Of a DNA stretch of 64,000 nucleotides, positions 18,466 through 27,442 are shown piece after piece. The stretch lies in NCBI RefSeq assembly GCF_000385175.1, contig NZ_ARQJ01000032.1, positions 124,001-188,000 on the forward strand, written 5' to 3'. A model generated the notes under the pieces. That model was not told where the DNA came from, did not search any database, and worked only from the letters and a program-made list of their open reading frames with translations. Position 1 is the stretch's first letter; each line of letters starts with the position of its first letter. A program made the position numbers and the translations under genes. This stretch comes from Salinicoccus albus DSM 19776 (GTDB lineage: Bacteria; Bacillota; Bacilli; Staphylococcales; Salinicoccaceae).

Positions 18466-19368
18466 ATGGATAAACCAACTATCGGCGGGCAGGCCGTTGT
18501 CGAAGGGGTAATGTTCCAGGATAAGGAGCACATGGTGACAGCTATCCGCAGAAATAATGAAGAGATCGAATACTTTGAAATGCAGCGTCCACAAAAGGAA
18601 TGGGTGGCGAAACTGAAAAAGGTCCCTGTTTTAAGGGGAAATGTCGCGATTATTGAATCGAGCATCTACGGGATGAAGCATTTGGAGTTTGCCACAGACA
18701 GGTATGAACGGGACCCTGAAGATGATGCCAATATTGCACAGGAAAAACAGGAGGCAAACACCGCTAAAATTGTTTTATCGACAATTATTGTCGGTATTCT
18801 CTCATTTCTGCTCGGTAAGTTTCTGTTCACACTGATCCCGGTATTTGTCGCCGAAGTATTCTCGGGTATTGTGAGTTCACATTTTGGACAGGTTCTTTTG
18901 GAAACTGTCTTCAAGCTGGTACTTCTGCTGGGCTATATTTATGTCATTTCCATGACACCGATGATCAAGCGGCTTTTTCAATATCACGGCGCCGAACATA
19001 AGGTGATCAACACGTTTGAAAGTGACAGGGAACTGACTATCGACAATGTCCAGGAATATTCAAGACTGCATTACAGATGTGGCAGTTCATTCATATTGTT
19101 TACAGTCCTTGTAGGGTTTGCAGTGTATATGTTTGTACCTGTAGATCCTTTATATGTTAGAGTTTTAAACAGAATAGCTCTGATTCCTGTGGTCATCGGA
19201 CTATCGTTTGAATTTCTGCAGCTGACGAATAAATTAAGAAACATTCCTGTGTTAAAATGGCTGGGTATACCGGGACTGCTGCTGCAATATTTGACGACAA
19301 AACAGCCGGATAACTCACAGGTGGATGTTGCGATACATTCATTCAATCAACTGGTAAGGAGAGGCTGA
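18466..19368 (+). CDS. DUF1385 family membrane protein (YqhQ-like)
   Basis: 300 residues. N-terminal GGQAVVEGVMF, the family hallmark, then a soluble stretch and membrane segments at about residues 100-125, 135-170 and 205-245. A conserved QYHGAEHKVINTFES segment and RCGSSF follow the second membrane block. Role unknown; the conserved His/Glu residues suggest metal or ligand binding, but this is inference. Same yqhL-yqhQ-yqhT-efp neighbourhood as in Bacillus. Confidence 0.9.
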   Translation: MDKPTIGGQAVVEGVMFQDKEHMVTAIRRNNEEIEYFEMQRPQKEWVAKLKKVPVLRGNVAIIESSIYGMKHLEFATDRYERDPEDDANIAQEKQEANTAKIVLSTIIVGILSFLLGKFLFTLIPVFVAEVFSGIVSSHFGQVLLETVFKLVLLLGYIYVISMTPMIKRLFQYHGAEHKVINTFESDRELTIDNVQEYSRLHYRCGSSFILFTVLVGFAVYMFVPVDPLYVRVLNRIALIPVVIGLSFEFLQLTNKLRNIPVLKWLGIPGLLLQYLTTKQPDNSQVDVAIHSFNQLVRRG

Positions 19369-19370
19369 TA

Positions 19371-19595
19371 TTGAAGAAAATCCTGTTGTATCTAGTACTG
19401 ATCATCGCACTGGTTGGACTGATCACCAACCTCGACTATTTCATGAACATGATTGTAAGTTCACTTATTTTCCTGCTTGTCCTAGGTTTAATCATATACG
19501 GAATATATTATTTTTTCATACTGACACCGAGTCAGAGAAAATATAAAAAAGCTTTGAGAAAGTCCAAACGTAAATATAAAAACAGAAATAGCTAG
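19371..19595 (+). CDS. Small membrane protein, SA1362-like
   Basis: 74 residues with two membrane segments (about 5-22 and 28-52) and a strongly basic C-terminal tail (SQRKYKKALRKSKRKYKNR) probably facing the cytoplasm. The start is TTG with AAGGAGAGG upstream, two bases after the DUF1385 stop, so the two are co-translated. It resembles the staphylococcal SA1362 family. Function unknown. Confidence 0.7.
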   Translation: MKKILLYLVLIIALVGLITNLDYFMNMIVSSLIFLLVLGLIIYGIYYFFILTPSQRKYKKALRKSKRKYKNRNS

Positions 19596-19718
19596 ACAAA
19601 AGACAGGTCAAATCACTATGACTTGTTTTTATTTAATCTCTCTTTATCGATATCTCTTTAAAATTATACCAAAAATCTCTATAATATACTTATGTGAAAA
19701 TTTAAGGAGAGATAAGTT

Positions 19719-20111
19719 TTGGATACTTGGATGATCATTCTGATTGTCGCTGTCGTGATAATCCTGTTGTTTTTATTAAATGGATACAGGAATATGCGAA
19801 ATGTGACATCTTTGCCGGAGGAAGAGTTTAAAAAAAATTTGAGGAAAGTTCAGCTCATTGATTTAAGAGAAAAAGAGAAATATGAGTATGGCCATATCAT
19901 GGGCGCGAGAAATATACCGATGATGAATTTCTCCATGAAGATGAACTCTTTGAGAAAAGATCAGCCAATCTACTTGTATGATCAAAATGGCCGGCTTCCT
20001 ATCCGAGCAGCTAAAATGCTCAGGAAAAAAGGCTATACTGATATTTATATGCTGAAAAGTGGCATTAGAAAATGGAGTGGAAAGATCAAGTCTAAGTCTA
20101 AATCAAAATGA
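19719..20111 (+). CDS. Membrane-anchored rhodanese-fold protein lacking the active-site Cys (YqhL-like)
   Basis: 130 residues: one N-terminal membrane segment (about 3-21) and a rhodanese domain (about 40-125) with IDLREKEKYEYGHIMGARNIP. The active-site loop reads YLYDQNGRLPIR, with Asp where sulfurtransferases have Cys, so the domain is unlikely to transfer sulfur and may be a binding module. TTG start with AAGGAG upstream. B. subtilis has yqhL and lipM here; no lipM is present. Confidence 0.85.
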   Translation: MDTWMIILIVAVVIILLFLLNGYRNMRNVTSLPEEEFKKNLRKVQLIDLREKEKYEYGHIMGARNIPMMNFSMKMNSLRKDQPIYLYDQNGRLPIRAAKMLRKKGYTDIYMLKSGIRKWSGKIKSKSKSK

Positions 20112-20122
20112 AATGATATGTA

Positions 20123-20149
20123 AAAAAGGACCTCTCAGGTCCTTTTTTT
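20123..20149. terminator. Bidirectional terminator between the rhodanese gene and gcvPB
   Basis: AAAAAGGACCT and AGGTCCTTTTT form a perfect stem around a CTC loop, with A and T runs on both sides. It serves the converging plus- and minus-strand genes. Confidence 0.8.
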
Positions 20150-20155
20150 ACGGAG

Positions 20156-21637
20156 TTATTTTTCATCAACAATGTTTTCATGCTGGAATCTCAGTACAGG
20201 TTTCCTCGCTGCCTGAGTCTCATCCAGGCGGCTGACAACTGTGGTATAAGGCGCCTCCAGCACTGTGTCAGGTTCTTTCTCTGCTTCTTTGGAAATTTGA
20301 ATTAGTGCATCGACAAAGCCGTCAAGTGTCTCCTTGGATTCTGTCTCAGTCGGCTCGATCATCATGCATTCCTCGACATTTAACGGGAAGTAGATTGTCG
20401 GCGGATGGTAGCCATAGTCAAGCAGCCGTTTGGCTATATCCATTGTACGCACACCCATTTTCTTCTGTCTGGAACCGCTGATGACAAATTCGTGTTTACA
20501 GTGCTGTTGGTAAGGAAGTTCGTATGTTCCTTCCAGTCTTCTCATCACATAGTTGGCATTGAGCACTGCATTTTCCGATACTTCTTCCAGACCATCCGGA
20601 CCCATTGTGCGGATATAGGTATAGGCGCGCAGGAAAATACCAAAGTTACCGAAGAATGGTTTGATTCGCCCGATACTGTCAGGCACATTGTGCTCTACTT
20701 TATAGCTGTCGTCATCGTTTTTAACAATCATCGGTTTCGGCAGGAATTTTGCAAGCTCAGACTTGACGCCGATCGGACCTGAGCCCGGACCGCCCCCGCC
20801 GTGCGGACCTGTAAATGTTTTATGCAGGTTGAGATGGACCGCATCGAAGCCCATGTCCCCAGGGCGTACTTTTGCCATGATTGCGTTCAGATTCGCACCA
20901 TCATAGTAGATTTTTCCGCCTGCCTCGTGGATGATATCACGAATTTCGATGATATCTTCCTCAAAAAGCCCAAGCGTGTTCGGGTTGGTCAGCATGATGG
21001 CTGCTGTCTTTTCTCCTGTAACGCTCTTAAGGTGGTCGATGTCGACCAGCCCTCTGTCATTAGATTTTACAGTGACCACATCAAAACCTGCGACTTTGGC
21101 ACTTGAAGGGTTTGTGCCATGTGCGGAGTCAGGGACAATAACTTCTGTACGATCATAATCACCATTCGCCTGATGGAATGCTTTAATTATTAACAGGGAG
21201 GTCCATTCGCCCTGGGCACCTGCAGCAGGCTGTAAAGTGATTTCATCCATACCTGTGAGTGCCTTTAGATGCTCCTGCATATCGTAGGCGATCTCCAGGG
21301 ATCCCTGGTTTGCCTTGTCGTTCTGCAATGGATGGCTGTTGGCAAAACCGGGCAGCCGTGCCACTTTTTCATTCATCTTAGGATTGTATTTCATGGTGCA
21401 TGACCCGAGTGGATAGAAGCCGGAATCCACACCATAGTTTTTATTGGACAGTTCAGTATAGTGCCGTATCAAATCAAGTTCGCTGATTTCTGGCAGTTCT
21501 GCCTCTGTCCTGCGAAGGAATTTTGAGTCGATGATATCAGCCAGCTCTTCTCTTTCAACTTCCAGATCCGGAAGTGAATATGCGAAACGGTCTTCTGTGC
21601 TTCTTTCAAAAATCAATGGACTGGATCCTTTAAGCAT
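20156..21637 (-). CDS. gcvPB: Glycine dehydrogenase (decarboxylating) subunit 2
   Basis: P-protein beta half, 493 residues, pyridoxal-phosphate enzyme that decarboxylates glycine onto the H-protein lipoyl arm. The PLP lysine lies in [21 protein letters not shown] 21637 overlaps the gcvPA stop by 8 bases and gives the usual N-terminus ([19 protein letters not shown]). It works with GcvPA, GcvT, GcvH and Lpd. No gcvH is in the window. Confidence 0.95.
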   Translation of the reverse strand: MLKGSSPLIFERSTEDRFAYSLPDLEVEREELADIIDSKFLRRTEAELPEISELDLIRHYTELSNKNYGVDSGFYPLGSCTMKYNPKMNEKVARLPGFANSHPLQNDKANQGSLEIAYDMQEHLKALTGMDEITLQPAAGAQGEWTSLLIIKAFHQANGDYDRTEVIVPDSAHGTNPSSAKVAGFDVVTVKSNDRGLVDIDHLKSVTGEKTAAIMLTNPNTLGLFEEDIIEIRDIIHEAGGKIYYDGANLNAIMAKVRPGDMGFDAVHLNLHKTFTGPHGGGGPGSGPIGVKSELAKFLPKPMIVKNDDDSYKVEHNVPDSIGRIKPFFGNFGIFLRAYTYIRTMGPDGLEEVSENAVLNANYVMRRLEGTYELPYQQHCKHEFVISGSRQKKMGVRTMDIAKRLLDYGYHPPTIYFPLNVEECMMIEPTETESKETLDGFVDALIQISKEAEKEPDTVLEAPYTTVVSRLDETQAARKPVLRFQHENIVDEK

Positions 21638-22973
21638 GGTATTCACCCAACCTTTCAACAAATGAATCAATTTCGTCTTTAGTGCGCAGTTCAGTTACAG
21701 CAATCAGCATGTGGTGCTTATAGCTGTCCCCTAAATGAGCAAGATTGAAGCCCCCGATAAAGCCATCATCATAGAGTGTGTCATTAATCTCATCAATGTC
21801 TTTTGAAAGTTTTACAGCAAATTCATTGAATGATTGGCCGTCGCTGACAGTAAAACCGGCAGATTTCAACTGTTTTTTCATATAGTTGGTGTTTTGAATG
21901 TTGTGTTCTGCCATTTCTACGGCACCTTTTTTACCGAGTGCGCTCATAGCGACCGAAGAAGCCAGTGCATTCAGCGCCTGGTTCGAGCAGATGTTACTGG
22001 TCGCCTTATCACGCCTGATGTGCTGTTCACGCGCCTGCAGTGTAAGCACAAATCCACGGTTGCCCTCATCGTCCTGAGTCTGACCGACAAGCCGTCCAGG
22101 CATTTTGCGCATCAGTTTTTTCGTAGCAGCGAAATATCCGCAATGCGGCCCGCCGAATTGTGTCGGTATACCGAATACCTGGGTATCACCCGTCACAACG
22201 TCTGCATTAAATTCGCCCGGCGGTGTCAGTATACTGATCGCCAATGGGTTACTGTTCACTACGAATAATGCCTTATGCTTATGCGCAATCTTTTCTATTT
22301 CCTCCAGATCTTCAATTGAACCCAGGAAGTTAGGATACTGGACCATCACTGCTGCTGTGTCTTCATCTGAAGCTGCGTCGAGCTTTTCAATATCGGTATA
22401 GGTACCGTCCAGGTCAACTTCCACAACTTCTATATCCTGGCCTTTGCAGTAGGTTTTCAAAACTTCAATCGCCTGGTAATGAACCCCTTTGGATACCACT
22501 ACTTTTTTCTTTTTCGTCTGGCTTGCTGCCATGGTGGCAGCCTCAGCAAAGGCTGTTGGGCCGTCGTACATGGATGAGTTGGCCACATCCATTGCAGTCA
22601 TCTCAGAAATTAATGTCTGGAATTCAAAAATAGCCTGCAGTTCGCCCTGGGAAACTTCTGGTTGATATGGGGTATACGCAGTGTAAAATTCTGAACGTGA
22701 AATGACATGATCGACAACAGTCGGGATATAATGGTCGTAAACCCCGGCACCCAGAAATGAAACGTGAGTATCCGTTGTGATGTTCTTGCTGGAAATTCTG
22801 GTCAGTTCCCTGAGCAGTGCTGTTTCACTCTTCTGTGGTTTAAGGTTCAGTTCACCGTTGAATCTGACTTTTTCAGGGATATCACCGAACAGTTCGGAAA
22901 TGTCGGAAATACCGATTGTGTCGAGCATTTCCTTTTTGTCTTTTTCAGTTAGTGGTAAATAACGATGACTCAA
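21630..22973 (-). CDS. gcvPA: Glycine dehydrogenase (decarboxylating) subunit 1
   Basis: P-protein alpha half, 447 residues. Begins [16 protein letters not shown] and includes [18 protein letters not shown] and a [21 protein letters not shown] segment typical of the family. The split GcvPA/GcvPB arrangement is that of Firmicutes. The start is TTG with GGGAG 8 bases upstream, 19 bases after gcvT. Confidence 0.95.
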   Translation of the reverse strand: MSHRYLPLTEKDKKEMLDTIGISDISELFGDIPEKVRFNGELNLKPQKSETALLRELTRISSKNITTDTHVSFLGAGVYDHYIPTVVDHVISRSEFYTAYTPYQPEVSQGELQAIFEFQTLISEMTAMDVANSSMYDGPTAFAEAATMAASQTKKKKVVVSKGVHYQAIEVLKTYCKGQDIEVVEVDLDGTYTDIEKLDAASDEDTAAVMVQYPNFLGSIEDLEEIEKIAHKHKALFVVNSNPLAISILTPPGEFNADVVTGDTQVFGIPTQFGGPHCGYFAATKKLMRKMPGRLVGQTQDDEGNRGFVLTLQAREQHIRRDKATSNICSNQALNALASSVAMSALGKKGAVEMAEHNIQNTNYMKKQLKSAGFTVSDGQSFNEFAVKLSKDIDEINDTLYDDGFIGGFNLAHLGDSYKHHMLIAVTELRTKDEIDSFVERLGEYHA

Positions 22974-22992
22974 TTTCTACACTCCCTTAAAT

Positions 22993-24075
22993 TTAATTTT
23001 TATGGAAGGGTGCTTTAGCAAATTTTGCTTTAACATCCTTGTTGCGTACTTTTATATAAAATTCCTTATCCAGTTCATAAAAATCAGCATCCACCAGAGC
23101 AAAACCGATGGATTCCTTGGTCAGAGGGGACTGGGTGCCGCTTGTGACAGTGCCCGTTTGATTACCTTCCAAGTCAGTCACTTCATAGTTCGTACGTGCA
23201 ATGCCCCTGTCAAGCAGTATAAAACCAACGAGTTTCCTGGAGGTGCCATTCTCTTTTTGATCCGTGAGAACATCCTGGCCCACGAACGGTCCCTTGTCTG
23301 TTTTGACCGAGAATCCCATATTTGCTTCAATCGGTGAGATATTCTCGGTCAGGTCCTGTCCATGAAGCGGCAGACCGGCTTCAAGGCGCAGTGTATCACG
23401 GGCACCGAGACCGCATGGTACGGCACCTTCCTCCAGGAAGAGTTCCCAGAGCTTCCGGGTATCCTCAATGTCGCAATAGATCTCAAATCCGTCTTCACCA
23501 GTATACCCGGTTTGAGATAGGATCACTGTAGATCCATAAAGATTAACGTCTTTCTTGAACCGGAACATCTTCATTTCACTGATGTCTTCCGTTACGTATT
23601 TTTGAACAAGCCCGCGTGCCTCCGGTCCCTGTATCGCCAGCTGGCCGTATCTGTCAGTCACATTTTCCACCACTGCATCGAAACCATCGATTGTTTTTAA
23701 AGCGTTATAATCCGCATCTGTGTTAGCGGCATTGACGACAAGCAGATAATCATTGTCGTCAATCCTGTAAGCGACAAGATCATCAATGACGCCCCCGCGT
23801 TCGTTACACAGCATTGTGTACTGAGCTTTGACATCTGTCAATTTGGTGATGTTGTTGGTCAGTGCATAGTTTAACAAAGCTTCGGCTTCTGAGCCGGACA
23901 CACGGATTTCTCCCATATGACTGACTTCAAATATACCGGCCTTTTCCCTGACCGCTTTATGTTCTTCCTTGATGCTTGAAAACTGTACAGGCAGCGCCCA
24001 CCCGGAGAAGTCGACGACTTTGGCTCCGGAGGCCTGATAATAGTCATACAAGGGTGTCTTTTTCAGTTCAGACAT
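22993..24075 (-). CDS. gcvT: Aminomethyltransferase (glycine cleavage T-protein)
   Basis: 360 residues. Releases ammonia from the aminomethyl H-protein and passes the one-carbon unit to tetrahydrofolate. N-terminal TPLYDYYQASGAKVVDFSGW, then EVSHMGEIRVSG and the folate-domain TGYTGEDGFEIYC. ATG 24075 is chosen from the AAAGGAGG just upstream; a longer reading frame runs into the riboswitch and is not credible. First gene of the glycine-controlled operon. Confidence 0.96.
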   Translation of the reverse strand: MSELKKTPLYDYYQASGAKVVDFSGWALPVQFSSIKEEHKAVREKAGIFEVSHMGEIRVSGSEAEALLNYALTNNITKLTDVKAQYTMLCNERGGVIDDLVAYRIDDNDYLLVVNAANTDADYNALKTIDGFDAVVENVTDRYGQLAIQGPEARGLVQKYVTEDISEMKMFRFKKDVNLYGSTVILSQTGYTGEDGFEIYCDIEDTRKLWELFLEEGAVPCGLGARDTLRLEAGLPLHGQDLTENISPIEANMGFSVKTDKGPFVGQDVLTDQKENGTSRKLVGFILLDRGIARTNYEVTDLEGNQTGTVTSGTQSPLTKESIGFALVDADFYELDKEFYIKVRNKDVKAKFAKAPFHKN

Positions 24076-24095
24076 GATTTTTTCCTCCTTTATAA

Positions 24096-24127
24096 TAAAA
24101 AACAGGACAGCGTTATGCTGCCCTGTT
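24096..24127 (-). terminator. Riboswitch-controlled terminator before gcvT
   Basis: ACAGGGCAGC and GCTGTCCTGT form a 10-bp stem with an ATAAC loop, followed by six Ts, ending about 20 bases before gcvT. It is placed as the expression platform of the glycine riboswitch: glycine binding should prevent it forming. Confidence 0.8.
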
Positions 24128-24240
24128 GAATAATCTTCAGGATTGCGTCCCAATGCTGTACTTTTGCCTGAGAGATTCACCAGTATGCTGGCTTGCTCCT
24201 TCGGCGACGATCACTCGTTCTCTCGAGCACTGTTCATTCG
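24128..24240 (-). promoter_or_regulatory. Glycine riboswitch, apparently single-aptamer form
   Basis: The minus strand carries the hallmark core GCCGAAGGAGCAAGCC (24216-24191 region), a P3 hairpin CCAG-CATA-CTGG, and GGTGAATCTCTCAGGCAAA (24181-24163 region); GAGAGA upstream pairs with TCTCTC to close P1. Only one GCCGAAGG/CTCTCAGGC pair is present, so this looks like the singlet type with a short 3' ghost element (24128-24162) rather than the tandem form. It controls gcvT-gcvPA-gcvPB through the adjacent terminator, normally as a glycine-on switch. Confidence 0.88.
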
Positions 24241-24270
24241 CAAGAATTTTCTAATATTCAATTCATTCTT

Positions 24271-24300
24271 ATTATAACCCTGCAAAAGAATAAATAGCAA
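24271..24300 (-). promoter_or_regulatory. Promoter of the gcvT operon
   Basis: TTGCTA (24300-24295), 18-base spacer and perfect TATAAT (24276-24271) on the minus strand. Transcription would start about 24264, just ahead of the riboswitch aptamer. Confidence 0.6.
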
Positions 24301-24328
24301 GATTCTTCTATGTTTAATGTAAGCCCTG

Positions 24329-24814
24329 TCATTCCATAAAGTCAACAATTTTCTGTATTGTTTCTTCAAGACCTGGGGAAGTATCTATTTCCAGGTCGCA
24401 ACAGTCCCTGTATATTGAGATTCTGCTGTTATACAGCCGCTTCACTTCCTCGACAGGCTGTCCGGCCAGAGGCCTTGAACTGTCCCCTGAAATTCTGGAA
24501 TATAAAAGCTCGAAATCAGCATTTAAAAAGATCACTTTCTTATCAGTCGCTTTGATGATTTTGAAAGAATCATCAAAAGTGACCGCACCGCCGCCGGTGG
24601 ATATTATGGCGTCAGTATGTGAGAAATCCTTCAATACTTCATACTCATATTTTCTGAATCCATTTTCTCCTTCTTCATTGAAGATTTGTGGAATGGATCT
24701 GCCGGCATACTGTGCAATTTCTTCATCCATCTCAACCACTTTTCGTTTGAGCCTTTCACCGAGCACATTTGCAACAGTTGTTTTACCGCTGCCCATGAAG
24801 CCAATCAGAATCAT
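24329..24814 (-). CDS. aroK: Shikimate kinase
   Basis: 161 residues. Phosphorylates shikimate at the 3-hydroxyl for chorismate synthesis. P-loop GFMGSGKTTVANVLG at the very N-terminus, shikimate-binding MDEEIA and STGGGAVT, and the lid RPLAGQP. ACAGGAG lies upstream of the ATG. Its 5' end overlaps the end of comGG by 32 bases, so it is probably read at least in part with the comG operon; the aroK-gcvT order is also seen in Staphylococcus. Confidence 0.93.
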   Translation of the reverse strand: MILIGFMGSGKTTVANVLGERLKRKVVEMDEEIAQYAGRSIPQIFNEEGENGFRKYEYEVLKDFSHTDAIISTGGGAVTFDDSFKIIKATDKKVIFLNADFELLYSRISGDSSRPLAGQPVEEVKRLYNSRISIYRDCCDLEIDTSPGLEETIQKIVDFME

Positions 24815-24998
24815 TTGTTTTCTCCTGTTCCAATATTCCGCGTATTTTTTCCTGGTAGATTTCTATGAAATTCATACGGATATCAATTGTTATCATTATC
24901 TCATTATAGTACTGATAGTAAAGCCCTATCAAATATATCAGGACAACATATACTGAAAGGCTGAAAAATCCATCATTTCCGAAATGACAGCGTTTCAT
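24783..24998 (-). CDS. comGG: ComGG-like minor pseudopilin
   Basis: 71 residues. Begins MKRCHFGNDGFFSLSVYVV with a type IV prepilin-like leader (Gly then hydrophobic helix to about residue 30). It lacks Glu at +5, as known ComGG proteins do. Identification rests mainly on its place as last of the seven comG genes and on its length. Overlaps comGF by 26 bases and aroK by 32. The ribosome binding site is poor. Confidence 0.6.
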   Translation of the reverse strand: MKRCHFGNDGFFSLSVYVVLIYLIGLYYQYYNEIMITIDIRMNFIEIYQEKIRGILEQEKTNDSDWLHGQR

Positions 24999-25416
24999 CA
25001 AAATTCACATCCTCTGCAGTGATTGTAAGTTCTATACGTTCCGGCGACTCTTCAATATCGAACCGATCAACGCCGAACATCACAGTCACAAATCCGCTCC
25101 CGTCGACACTTCTGATGATCCTGTCCCCTGCTTTGCGATAACTGATCTCTGTTTTGTCCCCTTTGAAAGTGATTGCGAGTTTTGAACCGGTCACTTCTAT
25201 TCCTTCACTCTCCTGAAAAACTTCGGTGATATCCAGCACAAAGAAATCTGTATCAAACGCTGCAGGTTCCTGATTTACATTTTGGAAGAATGTGAATATT
25301 GCGGGCATCAACGACATGATTACAGCTGCAGCTGACAAAGCGGCGAGTGCTTCGATGTAGGTAAAACCGGATGGACTATTCAATGGCAATGCATAACTCA
25401 ATCTTTTCCTTATCAC
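24973..25416 (-). CDS. comGF: ComGF-like pseudopilin
   Basis: About 147 residues. Prepilin cleavage and methylation motif SG/FTYIEALAALSAAAV with Glu at +5, followed by a globular domain with SYRKAGDRIIRSVDG. The start is uncertain: GTG 25416 (GGGAG 9 bases upstream) is chosen; ATG 25437 and TTG 25401 are alternatives. Overlaps comGE. Minor subunit of the DNA-uptake pseudopilus. Confidence 0.72.
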   Translation of the reverse strand: MIRKRLSYALPLNSPSGFTYIEALAALSAAAVIMSLMPAIFTFFQNVNQEPAAFDTDFFVLDITEVFQESEGIEVTGSKLAITFKGDKTEISYRKAGDRIIRSVDGSGFVTVMFGVDRFDIEESPERIELTITAEDVNFDETLSFRK

Positions 25417-25645
25417 ATATCGCATCTCCCGACACATAAAAATTTTTCGTATTATTTTCGAAATCATTGAAGTCTTCATACATCAGCAGCTCAATGTAAA
25501 CCGTTCTGTGAAAATTCAAATCGGTCTCAGATTCATGAGAAAGGGACGTGATCATCATTACCGCCGGGATGAGTACGGCAGTAATGATAGAGAATATCAC
25601 CATCGAAAGCATGGTGTCGATCATCATAAAACCATTATCTTTCAA
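25376..25645 (-). CDS. comGE: ComGE-like pseudopilin
   Basis: 89 residues from TTG 25645, which has AAAGGGAGG upstream and lies inside the end of comGD. Leader KDNG/FMMIDTMLSMVIFSIITAV: position +5 is Asp instead of the usual Glu. A single hydrophobic helix is followed by a short periplasm-facing domain with Cys near the end (DAICDKEKIELCIAIE). Minor pseudopilin by position and leader. Confidence 0.65.
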   Translation of the reverse strand: MKDNGFMMIDTMLSMVIFSIITAVLIPAVMMITSLSHESETDLNFHRTVYIELLMYEDFNDFENNTKNFYVSGDAICDKEKIELCIAIE

Positions 25646-26093
25646 TTCTAAACCTCCCTTTCTGGATCTGGAAAACGAAGCTGATCCTTTGCTCCAGGCA
25701 GTTGAAATTGAGTGTGCCAAAGTCATTGGTATCGCCATTTGCTTTATACATAAATCGTCCCAGCGAACCCTGTTCCATCTTACAGATCGAGAGCTGGTAT
25801 TCATTAATCACTTTCCCTCTGATATTTTTGATCAGTATTTTATGGTGTTTTCGATCGAAATCTACAATATGAGATTCTTTTTTACTCAATGTATCTGTCT
25901 GTACAGCTTGGAAAACCAATGAGATATTTTCAATTTCATTGTCGATCCGCCGTTCTTTATTTTCAGGTATGGCATGCGCAGTAATCATAAGCATGACGCT
26001 GACGATAAATAAAGTCAGCAGCATTTCCATCATTGTGAAACCGCTACTCCTGTTTGACAGCTTCGCCACCTGAAATTGTAATTTGTACACCAT
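25635..26093 (-). CDS. comGD: ComGD-like pseudopilin
   Basis: Up to 152 residues. Type IV prepilin motif SG/FTMMEMLLTLFIVSVMLM with Glu +5, then an N-terminal helix and a beta-rich C-terminal half. The upstream limit is ATG 26093, 50 bases inside comGC; it lacks a clear Shine-Dalgarno, and a start nearer the SNRSSGFT leader is possible. Minor subunit of the competence pseudopilus. Confidence 0.75.
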   Translation of the reverse strand: MVYKLQFQVAKLSNRSSGFTMMEMLLTLFIVSVMLMITAHAIPENKERRIDNEIENISLVFQAVQTDTLSKKESHIVDFDRKHHKILIKNIRGKVINEYQLSICKMEQGSLGRFMYKANGDTNDFGTLNFNCLEQRISFVFQIQKGRFRIER

Positions 26094-26376
26094 TTGCGCA
26101 TGTTGTCTGGTCAGAATTCAAATATGCAGGCACCAAGTCAGAAACTGAAGCCGGTGCTTCCCCTTCATTCAGCGTATATGCCTGGATCTGACTCTGCACC
26201 ATCTTAACCTGGGCGTCACACCCTGTATCCTGTACATTGGAACTTTGAGCAGCTATATTGGGAATGATCAGTATGATCAGTACAGAAATGACAAGCAGTA
26301 CAAGCAGCATTTCAATCAATGTAAATCCTTCTTCTTTTTTCATGTTATATTTCTTTTTCATCAGTTTGTTTAACAT
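26044..26376 (-). CDS. comGC: ComGC, major competence pseudopilin
   Basis: 110 residues. EEG/FTLIEMLLVLLVISVLIILIIPNIAA is the classic processed leader and helix, with Glu +5. Two Cys (in TGCDAQV and TTCANG) could form the disulfide known in ComGC. GAGGAGG lies upstream of the ATG. It should be processed by ComC and assembled outside the membrane to carry DNA inward. Confidence 0.93.
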   Translation of the reverse strand: MLNKLMKKKYNMKKEEGFTLIEMLLVLLVISVLIILIIPNIAAQSSNVQDTGCDAQVKMVQSQIQAYTLNEGEAPASVSDLVPAYLNSDQTTCANGVQITISGGEAVKQE

Positions 26377-26389
26377 CTTATTTCCTCCT

Positions 26390-27442
26390 CTAATTAATTT
26401 CAGACATCATCTCAAATACCGGTAAGACAATTACGAGGTACAGGCAGATGATGAGCAGCCCCAGTATTAAAAAGATTACCGGCTGTATTTTCTTTGTGAC
26501 ATTTTCAATTTTCATAATGAGTCTTTCCAGAGTATACTCGCTGAAAAGAATCAGTTCTTTTCCGACACTGCTGTTCTGTTCGCCATGGCTGACAAATACC
26601 GAAAGTTTTTCATCCAGCATTTTAATGCTTTTAATCGCAGTCGAAAGGTTCTCCCCCTGGATCAGTTTTTGTTCTATCAGTGAAGATGTGTAACTCAAGT
26701 AATCGTTCAGAGTTTGATGATTAAAGAGGTCAAGGATTTCTTTGACCTCAAGCCCGTTGTTGATAAAGAATCCAAATTCTCTTGAAAATCGGTAGGTCTG
26801 GTATCCTGAGAAGTAATATTTTATCAATGGCGTGGCGAGCAATATTCTGCATCTTAGACGAATATCCGGCATTTTCATAACCAGACAGACGCTCAGTATG
26901 AAAACCGCCATCAATAATAAAAAGCCAAATACGAGCTGGGGCAGACGCTGTAAAAATTGCGTGAGGAAGGTTACAAAACCATCCGATTCAGTTCCCATTG
27001 CGCCATACAGTGATTCGAACTGTGGGATCACTGTGTAATTCAGGACGACCAGCATTGTGATAAAAATGCCGATCAGTACAAGGGGATACTGGATCGCTTT
27101 CAACAGCTTTTTGGCTGTCTCCCTCATGTTTTCCAGATATAGCGCAGATTGTCTTAAATTGGTCAGTAATTCCCCATGTATTTCAGCGAATGAAATCTGT
27201 ATGATGATGGAATTTTTATACCCGAGCCTTCTTAAAATACTGCTCAAGCTTCCGCCGGCTCCTGCCATTTCCAGACAATCTTCCTTATCCTTTGCTTTAA
27301 GCACATCGTATTGTTCCAGTAGAAAAATCAGGGCATTGTGCATAGTAAAGCCACTTTCAGTCAGATCTGCAAGTTTCATCAAAAAGTGGGCGTCATATCT
27401 TCCAAGCTTATTTGAATTTCTCTTTAAAGTTTTTAAATTCAT
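26390..27442 (-). CDS. comGB: ComGB, inner-membrane platform protein of the competence apparatus
   Basis: 350 residues with two type II secretion system F domains. LTESGFTMHNALIFLLEQ in the first repeat, membrane segments near residues 110-140, 160-185 and 325-350. Anchors the pseudopilus and couples to ATPase ComGA. ATG 27442 lies 35 bases inside the comGA end; its Shine-Dalgarno is weak, so coupling is likely. Confidence 0.9.
   Translation of the reverse strand: MNLKTLKRNSNKLGRYDAHFLMKLADLTESGFTMHNALIFLLEQYDVLKAKDKEDCLEMAGAGGSLSSILRRLGYKNSIIIQISFAEIHGELLTNLRQSALYLENMRETAKKLLKAIQYPLVLIGIFITMLVVLNYTVIPQFESLYGAMGTESDGFVTFLTQFLQRLPQLVFGFLLLMAVFILSVCLVMKMPDIRLRCRILLATPLIKYYFSGYQTYRFSREFGFFINNGLEVKEILDLFNHQTLNDYLSYTSSLIEQKLIQGENLSTAIKSIKMLDEKLSVFVSHGEQNSSVGKELILFSEYTLERLIMKIENVTKKIQPVIFLILGLLIICLYLVIVLPVFEMMSEIN

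Noticed and set aside
24076-24180. Upstream extension of the gcvT reading frame
   Set aside because: It would translate the riboswitch and terminator; the strong Shine-Dalgarno at 24082-24088 marks the true start.
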